DNA of 64,000 nt from Vibrio fluvialis (lineage in GTDB: Bacteria; Pseudomonadota; Gammaproteobacteria; Enterobacterales; Vibrionaceae): assembly GCF_900460245.1 (NCBI RefSeq), contig NZ_UHIP01000001.1, positions 2,480,001-2,544,000 on the forward strand. Direction: 5' to 3'. Positions within the stretch are counted from its first letter, which is position 1; each line of letters starts with the position of its first letter. A program made the translations under genes and the position numbers. Shown here piece after piece: positions 20,759 to 29,968 of the stretch. The notes beneath the pieces were generated by a model. It worked only from the letters and a program-made list of their open reading frames with translations, did not search any database and was not told the DNA's origin.

Positions 20759-21862
20759 TTAAGCCAGATGCTCTTTGGCCAAATAATCATGACTTTGCAT
20801 TTCTATCAGCCTTGACTGGCAACGCTTAAACTCAAATTCCAGTTGCCCTTGAGTATAGAGGTCTTCCAATGCGACCTCCGCTGAAATAATCAGTTTCACA
20901 TGACGTTCGTAGAACTCGTCGACTAAAGCGATAAAACGACGGGCAGCGTCATCCAACGTACGATCCATTTGTTTGACGTCCGCCAACAAAACGGTGTGAT
21001 AGAGGCGAGACATTTCAATATAGTCGTTCTGGCTACGCGCTGTCTGGCACAACTGCGCAAATGAAGCATGCAACACGCCATCGCTGGCCTCAATCACTTT
21101 GAGTTTGCGATGATTAATCTCTATTTCATTCGCTTTCGGTTTGTCTTTGCCTACCAATTGACTGTAGTACTGGCAGAGATTTGCACTTGCCTGTCCATCC
21201 AGCGGGTAATGATAAATTTCCGCTTGCTCAAGAGTGCGCAGGCGGTAGTCGACCCCGCTGTCCACATTAAGAATATGACAGTTGGCTTCAATTAACGCGA
21301 TTGCTGGCAAAAAGCGCGCGCGCTGCAAGCCATTACGATACAGATCGTGCGGAGGTATATTTGACGTCGCCACCAACACCACACCACGACGAAATAGCGC
21401 CTGGAACAACGTACCCAGAATCATCGCGTCGGTAATGTCAGAGACAAAAAACTCATCAAAACAAATGATCACTGCTTCCTGACTGAACTTATCTGCCACC
21501 AGTTCAAGCGGATCGCTGGTTTCACCCAGCTGTTTCAATTCATCATGCACGCGGTACATAAAGCGGTGGAAATGCACACGCATCTTTCGTTCAGTCGGCA
21601 ATGCATCAAAGAACGTGTCCATCAAATAAGTTTTACCGCGTCCCACTCCGCCCCAAAAATAAAGTCCTTTAGGTGGCGTCGGTAACTGTTCTTTTTTTCC
21701 CATCAGTTTTTGCCAGCGCGAAGGTCGTACCACTGGTGTATTGAGGAATTCTGTCAGCTGATGATACAGAGCATCCAATCCATCGACGGCTCGGGCCTGC
21801 GCTTCATCTCTTTGAAAATCCGATCGTTTTAAATCTTGTTCGTATCGTTGCTTCGGTGTCAT
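20759..21862 (-). CDS. zapE: ZapE, AFG1-like ATPase of the divisome
   Basis: Cytoplasmic AAA-type ATPase; in E. coli ZapE binds FtsZ and acts late in constriction, especially under oxygen limitation and heat. Walker A is GGVGRGKT (71-78), Walker B is ICFDEFFVSD (about 150), with sensor segment LVATSNIPP. The length of 367 residues is close to E. coli ZapE (375). It is transcribed away from zapG and lies upstream of rplM on the same strand with its own start region. Confidence 0.94.
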   Translation of the reverse strand: MTPKQRYEQDLKRSDFQRDEAQARAVDGLDALYHQLTEFLNTPVVRPSRWQKLMGKKEQLPTPPKGLYFWGGVGRGKTYLMDTFFDALPTERKMRVHFHRFMYRVHDELKQLGETSDPLELVADKFSQEAVIICFDEFFVSDITDAMILGTLFQALFRRGVVLVATSNIPPHDLYRNGLQRARFLPAIALIEANCHILNVDSGVDYRLRTLEQAEIYHYPLDGQASANLCQYYSQLVGKDKPKANEIEINHRKLKVIEASDGVLHASFAQLCQTARSQNDYIEMSRLYHTVLLADVKQMDRTLDDAARRFIALVDEFYERHVKLIISAEVALEDLYTQGQLEFEFKRCQSRLIEMQSHDYLAKEHLA

Positions 21863-22014
21863 GAGTGTCTACTGCAAAAATGAAGGGCAAAAAACTGACG
21901 TTCAAAGCACATGCTTTTTGCTTTATCCGCCAACAGTCTCATAGTAACATGTCCCTACAACATGTGTAACCAACCAGTGAAAAACATGTTAAATAACAAC
22001 AATAAGGAGCAGTT

Positions 22015-22461
22015 ATGCCTTGGATTTATGCCATTGTGGGCTTGCTAGTGGGGATTGTTGCAGGGATCGTAATTGCTCGCCTGACTACCCCTCAGTACAA
22101 GACTCAGAAGTCCCTACAGAAAGACTTAGACAGCGCCAAATTTGAAATTGAACAGCATCGCCAAGAGCTGGCTGATCATTTCGCGCAGGCAGCTGAAATG
22201 CTCGATACTCTAGGTAAAGATTACACAAAACTTTACCAGCACATGGCGAAGACTTCGTCTGAGCTGTTACCCAATGTGCCAGAGCAAGATAATCCGTTTG
22301 TGAAAAAAATTGCTCAGCATAGCGGTAATGAAGTAGAAAATTCCGACGAGTCTTTCGAACAACCACCGAAAGACTACGCTCTGGGTGCAACCGGCCTTCT
22401 GAAACCTGAAGAGAAAGCGATCATTCACTCTTCAGAAGTGGTCAACGCACGCGCGAGTTGA
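22015..22461 (+). CDS. zapG: ZapG (YhcB), DUF1043 inner-membrane protein
   Basis: Small inner-membrane protein linked in E. coli to the divisome, cell shape and envelope synthesis. An N-terminal transmembrane segment with glycine zipper (YAIVGLLVGIVAGIVIARL, residues 5-23) is followed by a charged coiled coil (about 35-85) and a low-complexity tail. The length is 148 residues (E. coli 132). AAGGAG precedes the ATG. Its place between zapE and degQ-degS is conserved in many gammaproteobacteria. Confidence 0.92.
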   Translation: MPWIYAIVGLLVGIVAGIVIARLTTPQYKTQKSLQKDLDSAKFEIEQHRQELADHFAQAAEMLDTLGKDYTKLYQHMAKTSSELLPNVPEQDNPFVKKIAQHSGNEVENSDESFEQPPKDYALGATGLLKPEEKAIIHSSEVVNARAS

Positions 22462-22594
22462 TCCGCCAGTCACTGAAATGAGTGACCACTGAACTTTGCA
22501 AAGGTTTTTGAGTCATAACTCTCACGAGTCTGTTGAAGATTTATATTTTGTAACAAATATAACTGTAACCAGGCGTTAATCTATGAGGAGTTTT

Positions 22595-23965
22595 ATGATG
22601 AAAAAACCTTTGCTTGTCTTAACCGCTCTGTCTCTAAGCTTAAGTTCCATCATCACCCCCTTGCCGGCCTCTGCCGCGCTTCCGCTTTCCGTCAGTGGAG
22701 AGCAAGTACCCAGCCTAGCTCCTATGCTGGAAAAAGTCACTCCAGCCGTTGTCAGTATTGCGGTTGAAGGAACTCAGGTCTCTCGCCAACGCATTCCAGA
22801 GCAATTCCGATTCTTCTTTGGCCCGGATTTCCCCACTGAGCAATTACAGGAACGTCCATTCCGTGGTTTGGGCTCAGGCGTTGTGATTAACGCCAGTAAG
22901 GGCTATGTCGTAACCAACTATCACGTCATTAATGGCGCGGAGAAAATACGCGTTCAGCTGCATGATGGCCGTGAATATGATGCAGAACTGGTCGGCGGCG
23001 ATCAGATGTCCGATATCGCTCTTCTCAAACTGGATAAAGCGAAAAATCTCACGGAAATTAAGATTGCAGATTCGGATCAACTACGAGTTGGCGATTTTGC
23101 CGTTGCGATCGGTAACCCGTTTGGTCTGGGTCAAACGGTAACATCAGGCATCGTTTCTGCGCTGGGCCGCAGTGGTCTGAATATCGAAAACTTCGAAAAC
23201 TTCATTCAGACCGATGCAGCGATCAACAGCGGTAACTCAGGTGGTGCCTTGGTCAATCTCAATGGCGAGTTGATTGGTATCAACACCGCCATTCTGGGTC
23301 CGAATGGCGGTAACGTCGGCATCGGCTTTGCGATTCCATCCAATATGATGAAAAACCTCGCCGACCAAATTCTGGAATTTGGTGAAGTCAAACGCGGCAT
23401 GCTAGGCGTTCAGGGTGGAGAAATCACCTCCGAACTGGCCGATGCATTAGGCTACGACTCGAGCAAAGGGGCATTCGTTAGTCAGGTGCTACCAGACAGT
23501 GCCGCCGATAAAGCAGGCCTCAAAGCGGGTGACATCATTGTTTCGGTCAACGGAAAAAAAATCGAAACCTTCGCCGAGCTTCGCGCCAAAGTCGCCACAC
23601 TCGGTGCAGGCAAAACGGTCAAACTCGGTGTTATTCGTGATGGTAAAGAAAAAACCTACGACGTCACGCTGGGTGAACAAAGCAACAACAAGACCAAAGC
23701 AGATAAATTATATCAGGGCCTAACTGGCGCAGAGCTGAGCAATACCACTGACAGTGATTCCATTCAAGGCGTTAAAGTCACCGCGGTGGAGAAAGACTCC
23801 CCTGCTGAAGGTTATCAGTTGCAGAAAGATGACATCATTATCGGTGTGAACCGCAAACGAGTGAAAAACATTGCCGAGCTGCGAGCCGTACTTGAGAAAA
23901 ATCCCAACGTACTGGCATTGAATATCCAACGTGGTGACCGCACCATCTACTTGGTTGTTCGTTAA
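22595..23965 (+). CDS. degQ: DegQ, periplasmic HtrA-family serine protease
   Basis: Periplasmic protease-chaperone that degrades unfolded envelope proteins. A cleavable signal peptide ends near ASA-ALP (about residue 27). The catalytic triad is His110 (TNYH), Asp140 (SDIAL) and Ser215 (GNSGG), followed by two PDZ domains (about 260-350 and 370-456), the DegP/DegQ architecture. I chose ATG 22595, since AGGAG ends 4 nt before it; Met2 is equally possible, and an ATG at 22583 would place the ribosome site inside the gene. 456 residues. The neighbouring degS is the regulatory paralogue. Confidence 0.94.
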   Translation: MMKKPLLVLTALSLSLSSIITPLPASAALPLSVSGEQVPSLAPMLEKVTPAVVSIAVEGTQVSRQRIPEQFRFFFGPDFPTEQLQERPFRGLGSGVVINASKGYVVTNYHVINGAEKIRVQLHDGREYDAELVGGDQMSDIALLKLDKAKNLTEIKIADSDQLRVGDFAVAIGNPFGLGQTVTSGIVSALGRSGLNIENFENFIQTDAAINSGNSGGALVNLNGELIGINTAILGPNGGNVGIGFAIPSNMMKNLADQILEFGEVKRGMLGVQGGEITSELADALGYDSSKGAFVSQVLPDSAADKAGLKAGDIIVSVNGKKIETFAELRAKVATLGAGKTVKLGVIRDGKEKTYDVTLGEQSNNKTKADKLYQGLTGAELSNTTDSDSIQGVKVTAVEKDSPAEGYQLQKDDIIIGVNRKRVKNIAELRAVLEKNPNVLALNIQRGDRTIYLVVR

Positions 23966-23985
23966 GCAAAGTTTGGTTAGTTCAG

Positions 23986-24015
23986 AAAAGGGCAGCTTTA
24001 TTACGCTGCCCTTTT
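23986..24015 (+). terminator. Terminator of degQ
   Basis: Stem GGGCAGC/GCTGCCC with an eight-base loop and TTTTGTTATTT after it, separating degQ from degS. Confidence 0.85.
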
Positions 24016-24128
24016 GTTATTTCTCTAGGTAATGCTATTCTTCGAACTCGTTACTTATCCGTATCATCATAAGAGTATCAATGAGTAACCGTTGTATTTC
24101 GGTCTTTGAGTAAGTGGTTGAGGAATTT

Positions 24129-25190
24129 ATGCTGAAATTTCTGGTTCGTTCAGTAGGGCTCGGGCTGGTCACTGCGGCCGTCGTGATCGCGGCAGTGCCA
24201 TCGCTGCGCAGTCACGTGATTCCTGAAAAAAGTGCTCAACCCACGGATATCGGCTCGCTGCAGATCTCATTCAATGAGGCTGTCCGCCGCGCGGCGCCTG
24301 CCGTCGTCAATATCTATAGTCGTAAGTATTCAGAAAGCGATAAAACCAAGCTGTCGACGCAAGGGCTGGGATCTGGGGTGATTGTCAGCGAAAAAGGCTA
24401 CATCATCACTAACTACCATGTTGTCGCTCAGGCAGATCAAATTATCGTTGCCTTGCAAGATGGTCGAGTCGCAGCGGCGCAGTTAGTCGGTAAAGATCGT
24501 CGCACCGATATCGCGGTACTGCGCGTGGAAGGAACGAATCTACCGGTAATTCCACAAAACCCCAACTACCAAGCCAAAGTAGGCGATGTCGTACTTGCGA
24601 TTGGCAACCCCTACAACCTCGGTCAAACCACCACCTTTGGGATCATTTCCGCCACAGGCCGCTCTTCGATCAGCGCTGATGGTCGTCAGGCGTTTATTCA
24701 GACCGATGCCGCAATTAACGAAGGCAACTCCGGTGGAGCGCTGGTCAATACGCAAGGTGAATTGGTCGGTATCAATACGGCGTCATTTCAACAAGCCACA
24801 GACATGGAAACTTACGGCATCTCATTTGCGATCCCGTTTACCCTGGCCAGTAAAATCATGGATAAAATCATCGCGGACGGACGCGTCATTCGTGGTTATA
24901 TCGGCGTCGATGGTCAAGACATTAACGCGGTGACCTCACGCCTGCTCGGCAGTGAACATATTGGCGGGATTGTGGTACTCGGTATTGATCCGAACGGCCC
25001 GGCCTCTCAGGCAGGCTTCCAGACACGAGACATCATCCTGAAAATTGATGGTCAGAAGATCAATGGCCGTCAGAGCGTGATGGATACCGTCACCGACCTA
25101 CGTCCAGGTACGGTAGTCAATTTTACGCTGCTGCGTAAAGGTGAAGAGATCACGTTACCAGTCACGATTGCTGAAGATACTCGCGAATAA
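24129..25190 (+). CDS. degS: DegS, membrane-anchored stress-sensor protease of the sigma-E pathway
   Basis: Inner-membrane serine protease that cuts the anti-sigma factor RseA when its PDZ domain binds C-termini of misfolded porins. A single N-terminal transmembrane segment (about residues 6-24) stays as anchor. The triad is His97, Asp127 and Ser201 (GNSGG), and there is only one PDZ domain (about 255-345), which distinguishes it from DegQ. I chose ATG 24129 with GAGGAA before it (353 residues, E. coli 355). It follows degQ, as in E. coli. Confidence 0.96.
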   Translation: MLKFLVRSVGLGLVTAAVVIAAVPSLRSHVIPEKSAQPTDIGSLQISFNEAVRRAAPAVVNIYSRKYSESDKTKLSTQGLGSGVIVSEKGYIITNYHVVAQADQIIVALQDGRVAAAQLVGKDRRTDIAVLRVEGTNLPVIPQNPNYQAKVGDVVLAIGNPYNLGQTTTFGIISATGRSSISADGRQAFIQTDAAINEGNSGGALVNTQGELVGINTASFQQATDMETYGISFAIPFTLASKIMDKIIADGRVIRGYIGVDGQDINAVTSRLLGSEHIGGIVVLGIDPNGPASQAGFQTRDIILKIDGQKINGRQSVMDTVTDLRPGTVVNFTLLRKGEEITLPVTIAEDTRE

Positions 25191-25214
25191 TCTGTCTGTA
25201 CACATCGCATAAAC

Positions 25215-25245
25215 AAAAAAGCGGAGCCATTGGGCTCCGCTTTTT
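25215..25245. terminator. Bidirectional terminator between degS and rplS
   Basis: Stem GCGGAGCC/GGCTCCGC with a four-base loop, an A run on one side and a T run on the other; it serves both convergent genes. Confidence 0.9.
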
Positions 25246-25267
25246 CATGAGAACGCGAGTTCTAGCA

Positions 25268-25621
25268 TTATTTCTTAGCAAGCTTCTCTTTGATACGAGC
25301 TGCTTTACCAGATAGTTCGCGTAGGTAGTACAGTTTGGCACGACGTACTGCACCACGGCGTTTAACTTCGATGCTAGCCACTACTGGAGAGTGAGTTTGG
25401 AACGTACGCTCAACACCTTCACCGTTAGAGATCTTACGAACTGTGAAAGCAGAGTGTAGGCCACGGTTACGGATTGCGATTACAACGCCTTCAAAAGCCT
25501 GTAGACGCTCACGGTCACCTTCTTTTACCTTAACTTGAACAACAACAGTGTCACCTGGTGCAAATTGAGGTAGGTCTTGTTTCATTTGCTCTTGTTCAAG
25601 AGCCTTGATGATGTTACTCAT
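25268..25621 (-). CDS. rplS: 50S ribosomal protein L19
   Basis: Large-subunit protein at the 30S-50S interface. It begins [16 protein letters not shown] and contains [21 protein letters not shown]; the length is 117 residues (E. coli 115). It is the last gene of rpsP-rimM-trmD-rplS, 41 nt after trmD, and a strong terminator follows. Confidence 0.99.
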   Translation of the reverse strand: MSNIIKALEQEQMKQDLPQFAPGDTVVVQVKVKEGDRERLQAFEGVVIAIRNRGLHSAFTVRKISNGEGVERTFQTHSPVVASIEVKRRGAVRRAKLYYLRELSGKAARIKEKLAKK

Positions 25622-25662
25622 TGTCTAAATTCCTAGAATAAACTGATACTAAATTTAATAGG

Positions 25663-26406
25663 TTACTGGGTCTGGGTCTCTTTGATGTACTCAGCCAGTA
25701 ATTGTTCCTGTTCGTCAGTCAGAGCTAGGTTTTCCAGGAGCTCTGGTCTTCTCAGCCAAGTTCGGCCCAGCGACTGTTTCAGTCGCCAACGACGAATGTC
25801 CTCGTGATTACCGGATTTCAGCACCTGAGGCACTTCCTTTCCATCTAACACTTCCGGACGCGTATAGTGCGGACAATCCAACAGACCATTAGCAAAAGAA
25901 TCTTCTTCTGCCGACGCAAAATCACCCAAAACCCCCGGAATAAACCGAGAGACAGAATCGATTAGCGTCATGGCCGGGAGTTCCCCGCCTGTCATCACAA
26001 AATCACCAATTGACCATTCTTCGTCAACTTCAGACTCGATGATGCGCTCATCTACCCCTTCGTAGCGGCCACAGATGAGAAGCAGGTTCTCATTGGTTGC
26101 CAGCTCTTCGACTCCCTGCTGATCGAGTTTTCGACCCTGAGGAGAAAGATAAATGACTTTCGTCTTTCCCGGTGCCGCCTGTTTGGCTGTCTGAATGGCA
26201 TCACGCAAAGGTTGCACCATCATTAACATGCCAGGACCGCCACCGTAAGGTTTATCATCGACAGTGCGACGTTTGTCATGAGTGAAATCACGAGGATTCC
26301 AAGTCTCAACTGACAATAACCCTTTTTTTACCGCTTGACCTGTTACTCCGAAATCGGTAACGCTGCGGAACATTTCAGGAAATAGGCTAATTACGCCAAC
26401 CCACAT
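25663..26406 (-). CDS. trmD: TrmD, tRNA (guanine37-N1)-methyltransferase
   Basis: SPOUT-family methyltransferase that makes m1G37 in tRNAs reading codons that start with C or some purine sets, preventing frameshifts. Starts [13 protein letters not shown]; the knotted SAM-binding site shows as [13 protein letters not shown] (about 109-121) and [15 protein letters not shown]. Length 247 residues (E. coli 255). Third gene in its operon, 27 nt after rimM. Confidence 0.98.
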   Translation of the reverse strand: MWVGVISLFPEMFRSVTDFGVTGQAVKKGLLSVETWNPRDFTHDKRRTVDDKPYGGGPGMLMMVQPLRDAIQTAKQAAPGKTKVIYLSPQGRKLDQQGVEELATNENLLLICGRYEGVDERIIESEVDEEWSIGDFVMTGGELPAMTLIDSVSRFIPGVLGDFASAEEDSFANGLLDCPHYTRPEVLDGKEVPQVLKSGNHEDIRRWRLKQSLGRTWLRRPELLENLALTDEQEQLLAEYIKETQTQ

Positions 26407-26433
26407 GTGTTCTCTGCCTTATCGATTCAGAAT

Positions 26434-26964
26434 TTAAAACGCAGGATCCCAGTCAACTTCGATCCGTTGAGCCGTGCGATCAATATTTTTGATCACTTGC
26501 TCTTCAAGGAACGGAATCAATCGTTCCTTTTGGCCAAAAGCATCTTTCAGATTCGCCTTCACCACGAGAACATCGTTCGAACCAGTTTCTAACATGTCGA
26601 CCACTTCACCAAGGTCATAGCCTTGAGTTGTCACGACTTGCATGCCGAACAATTCACGCCAGTAGAATTCATCTTCTGACAATTCAGGTAGTGATGCAGG
26701 GTCAATAGCGATTTCAAAGTTAGTCAGCAGATGCGCATCTTCACGGACATCAAGCCCCTGAAGTTTCACCACCATACCTTTGTTATGGCGTTTCCAGCCT
26801 TCTACTTTGTACTCGACCCATTCGCCTTTATGGTTAACAAACCACGGGCTGTAATCAAAAATGCTCTCAGCGTCGTCTGTATAGGAAAAAACCTTAAGCC
26901 AGCCACGAATGCCATAAGAAGCACCAAACTTACCTACAACAATTTTTTCGTCTTGCTTGCTCAT
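26434..26964 (-). CDS. rimM: RimM, 30S maturation factor
   Basis: Assembly factor that binds S19 and helps mature the 3' domain of 16S rRNA. The N-terminal RimM domain starts [19 protein letters not shown], and a PRC-barrel domain follows ([14 protein letters not shown]...[20 protein letters not shown], about 90-176). I chose ATG 26964 (MSKQDEK, 176 residues) with AAAGGT upstream; an ATG at 26988 would add eight residues. It follows rpsP by 51 nt. Confidence 0.95.
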   Translation of the reverse strand: MSKQDEKIVVGKFGASYGIRGWLKVFSYTDDAESIFDYSPWFVNHKGEWVEYKVEGWKRHNKGMVVKLQGLDVREDAHLLTNFEIAIDPASLPELSEDEFYWRELFGMQVVTTQGYDLGEVVDMLETGSNDVLVVKANLKDAFGQKERLIPFLEEQVIKNIDRTAQRIEVDWDPAF

Positions 26965-27015
26965 CGTTTCTTTACCTTTCATCGACATAAACTAGTGCTA
27001 CTTACTAAGTAAGAA

Positions 27016-27264
27016 TTAAGCCGCTTTTTGAGCGTCTTTAACTAGCTTAGCTACGCGATCTGATACAGATGCGCCTTGTGAAACCCAGTGGTTCACGCGC
27101 TCTAGATCCAGGCGTAGGCCTTCTTCTTGACCTTGAGCTGTTGGGTTAAAGAAACCCACTTTCTCAATGAAACGGCCAGTAGAAGAGTTGCGGCTGTCAG
27201 CAACAACGATTTGATAGAATGGACGCTTTTTAGCGCCGTGACGTGCCAAACGAATGGTTACCAT
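27016..27264 (-). CDS. rpsP: 30S ribosomal protein S16
   Basis: Small-subunit assembly protein. [20 protein letters not shown] is the S16 N-terminus, and the 82-residue length equals that of E. coli S16. First gene of rpsP-rimM-trmD-rplS. Confidence 0.99.
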   Translation of the reverse strand: MVTIRLARHGAKKRPFYQIVVADSRNSSTGRFIEKVGFFNPTAQGQEEGLRLDLERVNHWVSQGASVSDRVAKLVKDAQKAA

Positions 27265-27340
27265 GTCGTCCTCTTTGCTTTCTCAAAAATAAAATTAACC
27301 CCAATAACCGCTTATCAGAAACAGTTTGGGGTCTCGTGCC

Positions 27341-27377
27341 AAAATAAAGCCCCGGAATTTTACTCTTATTCCGAGGC
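27341..27377 (-). terminator. Terminator of ffh
   Basis: Stem GCCTCGGAAT/ATTCCGGGGC with a nine-base loop and TTTATTTT on the minus strand, in the 225-nt gap between ffh and rpsP. Confidence 0.75.
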
Positions 27378-27489
27378 ATTGCAAGGGTTTTAGCTATTTT
27401 TTCACCACCAAAAGTGGGGGCAAAATACCGTGAGCTCGATAACAGTTTGAAAACTTAGGATCAGAAAGTTGTCTCACTCACATGGATGC

Positions 27490-28872
27490 TTAGCGGCCGA
27501 AAAATCCGCCACCGAAGCCTCCGCCACCACCACCCATCAGGCCTTGCATGTTACGCATCATGCCTTTCATGCCGCCTTTTTGCATTTTCTTCATCATCTT
27601 CTGCATCTGCGTGAACTGCTTCAGCAGGCGATTAACATCCTGAACTTGCGTCCCTGAACCTGCCGCGATGCGTTTCTTACGTGAGCCTTTGATGAGTTCA
27701 GGGTTCTGACGCTCTTTCATGGTCATCGAACTGATGATCGCTTCCATCTGTTTGAACATACGGTCATCGACTTTGTCTTTGATGTCCGAAGGCAGCTGAG
27801 ACATACCTGGCAGCTTATCCAGCATCCCCATCATGCCGCCCATGTTCTGCATCTGGCCTAGCTGTTCACGAAAATCTTCCAGATCGAAGCCTTTCTTCTC
27901 TTTGAATTTCTTCGCCAGTTTCTCGGCTTTTTCCTGGTCGACATTGCGTTGCAGATCTTCGATCAGCGACAGGACATCACCCATACCCAGAATACGTGAG
28001 GCCACGCGATCCGGGTGGAAAGGTTCCAGCGCGTCGGTTTTCTCACCCACACCAAGGAACTTGATCGGTTTCCCGGTAATATGACGCACGGACAGCGCAG
28101 CACCGCCACGGGCGTCACCGTCGACTTTCGTCAGAATCACACCGGTTAGCGGCAGTGCATCACCAAACGCCTTCGCCGTGTTGGCTGCATCCTGGCCGGT
28201 CATTGCATCGACCACAAATAGCGTTTCAACTGGCTTAATCGCTTTATGCAGATCTTGGATTTCGCCCATCATCTGCTCGTCAATCGCCAGACGGCCCGCG
28301 GTATCGACAATCAGCACATCAAAGAATTTCTTCTTCGCATGGTCAATCGCCGCATTAGCAATATCAATAGGCTTTTGATCCGGAGACGATGGGAAGAAAT
28401 CCACCTCGAGATCATTGGCCAGCGTTTCCAACTGTTTGATCGCCGCAGGGCGATATACGTCAGCTGAAACCACCAGCACTTTCTTCTTATCGCGCTCTTT
28501 CAGCAGTTTCGACAGTTTACCGACCGAGGTGGTTTTACCCGCCCCCTGCAAACCCGCCATCAGAATCACTGCCGGTGGCTGAGCCGCCAGATTCAAAGCT
28601 TCATTGGACTCCCCCATCACCGCTTCGAGTTCACCGCGAACGATTTTGATGAATTCCTGGCCTGGCGTCAGGGATTTTGAAACTTCAACGCCAACCGCTT
28701 TCTCTTTTACGCGGCTGACAAATTCACGTACGACCGGCAACGCAACGTCTGCTTCCAGCAGAGCCATACGTACTTCGCGTAACGTCTCTTTAATGTTGTC
28801 TTCAGTAAGACGACCTTTACCGCTGATATTTTTCAGCGTTTTGGACAATCGATCCGTTAAATTCTCAAACAT
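27490..28872 (-). CDS. ffh: Ffh, signal recognition particle GTPase
   Basis: Protein subunit of the SRP, which with 4.5S RNA brings inner-membrane proteins to FtsY and SecYEG. NG domain with P-loop GLQGAGKTT (about 107-115), DTAGRL (about 190) and TKVDGDARGG; the C-terminal M domain is methionine-rich (MQKMMKKMQKGGMKGMM) and ends in an unusual glycine-phenylalanine tail (GGGGGGFGGGFFGR). 460 residues, slightly longer than E. coli Ffh (453). Monocistronic, divergent from ypjD. Confidence 0.98.
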   Translation of the reverse strand: MFENLTDRLSKTLKNISGKGRLTEDNIKETLREVRMALLEADVALPVVREFVSRVKEKAVGVEVSKSLTPGQEFIKIVRGELEAVMGESNEALNLAAQPPAVILMAGLQGAGKTTSVGKLSKLLKERDKKKVLVVSADVYRPAAIKQLETLANDLEVDFFPSSPDQKPIDIANAAIDHAKKKFFDVLIVDTAGRLAIDEQMMGEIQDLHKAIKPVETLFVVDAMTGQDAANTAKAFGDALPLTGVILTKVDGDARGGAALSVRHITGKPIKFLGVGEKTDALEPFHPDRVASRILGMGDVLSLIEDLQRNVDQEKAEKLAKKFKEKKGFDLEDFREQLGQMQNMGGMMGMLDKLPGMSQLPSDIKDKVDDRMFKQMEAIISSMTMKERQNPELIKGSRKKRIAAGSGTQVQDVNRLLKQFTQMQKMMKKMQKGGMKGMMRNMQGLMGGGGGGFGGGFFGR

Positions 28873-29084
28873 CTTTTTCTCTTCGCGATAAGGCGATTAA
28901 TATCGGTGAGTATACCTTAGCCAAATGAATAGGCATACCCATTGCGAGGTTGCATCCACGTTTCTTTATAATATTGGGCTATATCGCGATATCTCAACTC
29001 TCAAAATCGATCACGATCCGGCGTAGCTCATTGGGGTTAGGCAGGGTATAATTCGCTAATTCAGCAACCATTTTTGTGAGAAGC

Positions 29085-29879
29085 ATGGACAACTTAATCG
29101 CTATCGTTGCCGCCATCTTGTATGTACTGTCAATCGCGACGATCGTGCCAGGGCTGGCCAACCAAACCGGGATCAAAGCTAAAACGGTGTTTATCAGTGC
29201 CGCACTGGCGCTGTTGTTTCACGCTTGGCTGTTGAGTGACCTGATCCTGCACGGCAGTGGTCAAAACCTAAGTATCCTCAACGTGGCCTCGCTGATCAGC
29301 TTTATTATTTCACTGGTCATGAGCCTGGCAATGTTCAAAGCACGACTGTGGTTTTTACTGCCAGTGGTGTACAGCTTCTCTGCCATTAATCTGTCAGCGG
29401 CGGCGTTCCTACCCGGAACCTTCATTACCCATTTGGAAAATGATCCCAAGCTGATGTTTCACATTTCTTTAGCACTCTTCTCCTACTCTACCTTGTCGAT
29501 TGGTGCTCTCTATGCGCTGCAGCTAGCCTGGCTGGACTACAAGCTGAAGAAGAAAAAAGGGCTGACCATTAACCCTAACCTGCCGCCACTGCTCATGGTC
29601 GAGCGTCAGCTGTTTAAGATCATTCTGATCGGTAACCTGCTGCTGACCGGGACACTGATCACTGGTTTTGTGTTCGTACAGGATATGTTTGCCCAAGGGA
29701 AAGCGCACAAAGGCATACTCTCCTTCATTGCCTGGATTGTGTATTCCATCCTGCTTTGGGGTCACTATCAGAAAGGCTGGCGCGGACGCAAAGTTACCTG
29801 GTTTGCTGTTGCCGGTGCGACCTTACTGACGCTGGCGTACTTTGGCAGCCGATTTGTCAGAGAGATTATTCTGCGCTAA
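29085..29879 (+). CDS. ypjD: YpjD, CcsA-like inner-membrane protein
   Basis: Eight-helix inner-membrane protein of the cytochrome c assembly (CcsA/CcmC-like) family. The gene is conserved next to ffh and a CorB-type gene in gammaproteobacteria, where it has been tied to magnesium transport; I cannot see its function from sequence. Hydrophobic segments span the whole protein, with histidines in HAWLLSDLILHG and LFHISL-type positions. I chose ATG 29085 (264 residues) after TGAGAAG. It is divergent from ffh. Confidence 0.88.
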   Translation: MDNLIAIVAAILYVLSIATIVPGLANQTGIKAKTVFISAALALLFHAWLLSDLILHGSGQNLSILNVASLISFIISLVMSLAMFKARLWFLLPVVYSFSAINLSAAAFLPGTFITHLENDPKLMFHISLALFSYSTLSIGALYALQLAWLDYKLKKKKGLTINPNLPPLLMVERQLFKIILIGNLLLTGTLITGFVFVQDMFAQGKAHKGILSFIAWIVYSILLWGHYQKGWRGRKVTWFAVAGATLLTLAYFGSRFVREIILR

Positions 29880-29968
29880 GGTCAACGGGTTAGACCTTAA
29901 TCGACATTGACACCCCGCCTGGGATAGGCCATTAATTACCGAAAACAGTTATAAGGAAAACAAGCGTT

